Assembly (NCBI GenBank): GCA_029264635.1
Contig: JARIAA010000102.1
Span: 1-6,692, forward strand
DNA: 6,692 bases
Direction: 5' to 3'
From: Psychrobacter sp.
GTDB taxonomy: Bacteria; Pseudomonadota; Gammaproteobacteria; Pseudomonadales; Moraxellaceae
This document shows, piece by piece, positions 5,085 through 6,692 of this stretch; position 1 is the stretch's first letter; the number at the start of each line of letters is the position of its first letter. The position numbers and the translations under genes are program-made. The notes under the pieces are model-generated. The model searched no databases and had not been told where the DNA came from. It worked only from the letters and a program-made list of their open reading frames with translations.

Positions 5085-6101
5085 ATGGCAGAGAAAAACT
5101 ATTACGATATTTTAGGTGTTAAAAAAGACGCCTCAGATGCGGATATTAAAAAGAAGTACCGCAAGCTTGTTCGCCAATATCATCCAGATGTCAGCGATGA
5201 TCCAAACGCTGATAATAAAATCGCTGAGATCAATAATGCCTATGAAACCATAAGAGATAAAGACAAACGCGCTGAGTATGATGCCATGCTTGCCAATCCA
5301 TTTGCAGGGCAAGCGGGTAGTTTTGGTGGGCAGTCTGCAGGCACTGGACAAGGAGGTTTTCGCTGGGAGGATATCAAAGACCAATTCGGTGACGGTGAAG
5401 CTTTTGGTGGCGGTGGTTTTCGCTTCGATGATATCTTTTCGGCATTTGGCCGCGGCGCGCGCGGGTCAGCTAACGGGCAGGCAGGTGGCCGCTCGCAAAG
5501 CAGCGGCTTCGACCAATTTGGTGGCAGTTTTGCCGGTCAAGACAACAAAGGTCAAGACCAGCATGCTGAGATCAATGTCGATTTGGCATCGGTTTATAGC
5601 GGTGATGACTATAGCATTAAACTAAATGTGCCCGTGCGTCAGCCTAATGGTAGTGTGGAGTATGATAATAAAACCCTTAAAATCAAAATTCCTAAAGGCA
5701 TCACGGATGGGAAGCAAATCCGCTTAGCAGGACAAGGCGCTGCTGGACGTAGCGGTGGTAAAAATGGTGACTTATTTTTGAAGGTAAAAATAACCCATAG
5801 TAATAATATTCGTTTAGAAGGTGCTGATGTTTATCAAACGGTCAATATTGCTCCTTGGGAGGCAGCGCTTGGTGAGAAAGTGAGTGTCACGACACCTGCG
5901 GGCGCTTTAGGCGTCAGTATTCCTAAAAACAGTAAGTCAGGTAGTAACCTGCGCTTAAAAGGAAAAGGCATACCTGCAAAGCAAGCGGGCGATTTATATC
6001 TGATCTTAAATATTGTGAATCCTGATGTCAGTACAGAGGATGCAAAAGAGGCTTATGAGCAGCTAAAGCAAGCGTTTGCAGATACTGTTATTAGTCGCTA
6101 A
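5085..6101 (+). CDS. cbpA: CbpA, class B J-domain co-chaperone / DNA-binding protein
   Basis: CbpA is a DnaJ homologue that stimulates DnaK ATPase and, in E. coli, also binds curved DNA and joins the stationary-phase nucleoid. The 338-residue product starts with a J domain (about 5-68) with the HPD motif at 33-35, which is essential for activating Hsp70. A long Gly/Phe-rich segment follows (about 71-155). Two C-terminal substrate-binding beta domains come next (about 158-240 and 245-312; core motifs LKIKIPKGITDGKQIRLAGQG and the second-domain LRLKGKGIP), then a helical dimerisation tail. There is no CxxCxGxG zinc-binding domain, which separates it from DnaJ itself. E. coli CbpA is 306 residues; the extra length is in the Gly/Phe region. 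The start has AAGGA (5072-5076) 8 bases upstream. cbpM follows 67 bases downstream without a terminator between them, which supports CbpA rather than another class B J protein. Confidence 0.93.
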   Translation: MAEKNYYDILGVKKDASDADIKKKYRKLVRQYHPDVSDDPNADNKIAEINNAYETIRDKDKRAEYDAMLANPFAGQAGSFGGQSAGTGQGGFRWEDIKDQFGDGEAFGGGGFRFDDIFSAFGRGARGSANGQAGGRSQSSGFDQFGGSFAGQDNKGQDQHAEINVDLASVYSGDDYSIKLNVPVRQPNGSVEYDNKTLKIKIPKGITDGKQIRLAGQGAAGRSGGKNGDLFLKVKITHSNNIRLEGADVYQTVNIAPWEAALGEKVSVTTPAGALGVSIPKNSKSGSNLRLKGKGIPAKQAGDLYLILNIVNPDVSTEDAKEAYEQLKQAFADTVISR

Positions 6102-6168
6102 TACCTTAAAGATAGGATTCACAAGCGTCACTAGCATAAATGATAAAGATAAAATAAGGATAATAAAG

Positions 6169-6492
6169 ATGAAACATTCGCCTGAATTAACCGACATTGT
6201 TATGAGCTTCGATGAATTAGTTACTATTTGTGGTCAAGAGCCTCAATGGTTGCTAGCCTTGATAGAAGAGAACATTATTGAATATGATGTACCTGAGAGT
6301 AAACAGTTTACAGGTTATCAATTAACGACTGTCCGACGTGCCTCACGACTAAGCCGAGATTTTGAAGCGAGCGTTCCTGCTATTGGTTTGATACTTGAGC
6401 TTTTAGATGAGGTCGAGCAGTTACGTCAATTCAAACGTCAGTGGGATATGCAAACACCAATAATCGAAGTAGATATCGATCATTTGAAGTAG
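6169..6492 (+). CDS. cbpM: CbpM, modulator of CbpA
   Basis: CbpM is a small cytosolic protein that binds the CbpA J domain and inhibits both its co-chaperone and DNA-binding activities. The 107-residue product matches the family in length (E. coli 101) and pattern. It has an N-terminal helical segment with SFDELVTICG (13-22), the acidic IEENIIE (32-38), a helix with TVRRASRLSRDFE (54-66), and a C-terminal LILELLDEVEQLRQFKRQW (74-92) likely to form a coiled-coil-like helix. The fold is distantly MerR-like. The start at 6169 has AAGGA (6156-6160) 8 bases upstream; the open frame extends further upstream into the cbpA end, but only with non-ATG starts lacking a ribosome site. Its tail (93-107, acidic) differs from the E. 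coli protein. It is presumably co-transcribed with cbpA, ending at the 6516 terminator. Confidence 0.92.
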   Translation: MKHSPELTDIVMSFDELVTICGQEPQWLLALIEENIIEYDVPESKQFTGYQLTTVRRASRLSRDFEASVPAIGLILELLDEVEQLRQFKRQWDMQTPIIEVDIDHLK

Positions 6493-6515
6493 TTTAACGA
6501 TTACAAAAAACACAT

Positions 6516-6543
6516 AAAAAAGGGCCTTGATAAGCCCTTTTTT
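6516..6543. terminator. bidirectional terminator between cbpM and sstT
   Basis: A perfect 10-bp stem pairs AAAAAAGGGC (6516-6525) with GCCCTTTTTT (6534-6543) around an 8-base loop. With one bulged C the stem can extend to TT/AA and leave a GAT loop. The A and T flanks give U-tracts in both directions. It lies 23 bases after cbpM stops and 26 bases after the converging sstT stop, so it serves both. Confidence 0.9.
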
Positions 6544-6569
6544 GTTTTCAGAGTAGATAGTTTTTAACA

Positions 6570-6692
6570 TTAACGCGCGTATTTAGGATCAGCTGCTGCT
6601 GTAAAGAGTACGTCGGTTGATGAGTTTAAAGCCGTTTCTGCAGAGTCCTGTATGACACCAATGATAAAACCGATGGCGACCACCTGCATCGC
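6570..6692 (-). CDS. sstT: SstT, Na+/serine-threonine symporter (C-terminal end only)
   Basis: Only the last 40 codons are in the window; the gene continues beyond position 6692. SstT is an inner-membrane sodium-coupled serine/threonine importer of the dicarboxylate/amino acid:cation symporter family. The fragment begins [20 protein letters not shown] and continues [14 protein letters not shown] before ending in DPKYAR and a TAA stop. This matches the C-terminus of E. coli SstT nearly residue for residue, including the [15 protein letters not shown] block, which is distinctive among relatives such as GltP or DctA. One visible change is Ala where E. coli has Cys in DSCETALNSS. The tail after TAAA is shorter than in E. 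coli. Because of truncation nothing can be said of the start or promoter. Confidence 0.93.

Noticed and set aside
5133..5384. An 83-codon minus-strand open frame inside cbpA
   Set aside because: It is antisense to the J-domain coding region, with no ribosome site and no recognisable family.
5278..5625. A 115-codon open frame on the plus strand inside cbpA
   Set aside because: It lies wholly within the strongly supported cbpA gene in another frame, has no ribosome site and resembles no family; it is a by-product of the Gly-rich codons.
6076..6168. N-terminal extension of cbpM overlapping cbpA
   Set aside because: It uses a non-standard start, has no ribosome site and would add 31 residues absent from the CbpM family; the ATG at 6169 has AAGGA in place.
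1..6692. Mobile elements, CRISPR arrays, tRNA or rRNA genes
   Set aside because: I looked for transposase motifs, long terminal inverted repeats, regularly spaced repeats and tRNA-like cloverleaf arms and found none.

Overview
The window looks like chromosomal DNA from a gamma-proteobacterium of the family Moraxellaceae, most probably Psychrobacter or a close relative. The reasons are moderate-GC genes separated by very AT-rich spacers, and six proteins that read as clear gamma-proteobacterial types: ErpA, YheS, CbpA, CbpM, Bor/Iss lipoproteins and SstT. The genus is inferred from overall feel and is not proven here.

Layout, left to right. Positions 1-302 are AT-rich and hold no gene. erpA (303-683, minus) encodes an A-type iron-sulfur carrier. 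A 450-base divergent spacer leads to yheS (1134-3182, plus), a ribosome-associated ABC-F ATPase. A strong two-way terminator (3281-3318) separates yheS from a converging gene for a small exported RlpA-type double-psi beta-barrel protein (3321-3683, minus). After another AT-rich divergent spacer come two tandem Bor/Iss-type lipoprotein genes (4028-4327 and 4340-4633, plus) that share a terminator at 4681-4718. A 366-base gene-free stretch with a GC-richer core follows. Then comes the cbpA-cbpM chaperone pair (5085-6101 and 6169-6492, plus), and a shared terminator (6516-6543) facing the 3' end of sstT (6570-6692, minus, cut by the window edge).

Most genes here are housekeeping. Two pairs work together: CbpA is a J-domain co-chaperone and CbpM its dedicated modulator, and the two Bor-like lipoproteins are paralogues that probably arose by tandem duplication.

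The most notable signal is not a gene. Inside yheS, at 2786-2801, lies a perfect 16-bp palindrome identical to the canonical bacterial chromosomal centromere parS (TGTTTCACGTGAAACA), the ParB loading site. It sits in the codons for a lysine-rich linker that is longer than in E. coli YheS, so the gene seems to carry a chromosome-segregation site in a tolerant part of its coding sequence. This suggests, without proving, that the window lies in the origin-proximal part of the chromosome. A second point of interest is the RlpA-like protein, which has serine where the family's catalytic glutamate normally stands. I saw no mobile element, CRISPR array, tRNA or rRNA, and no gene cluster that looks like a wholly new system.
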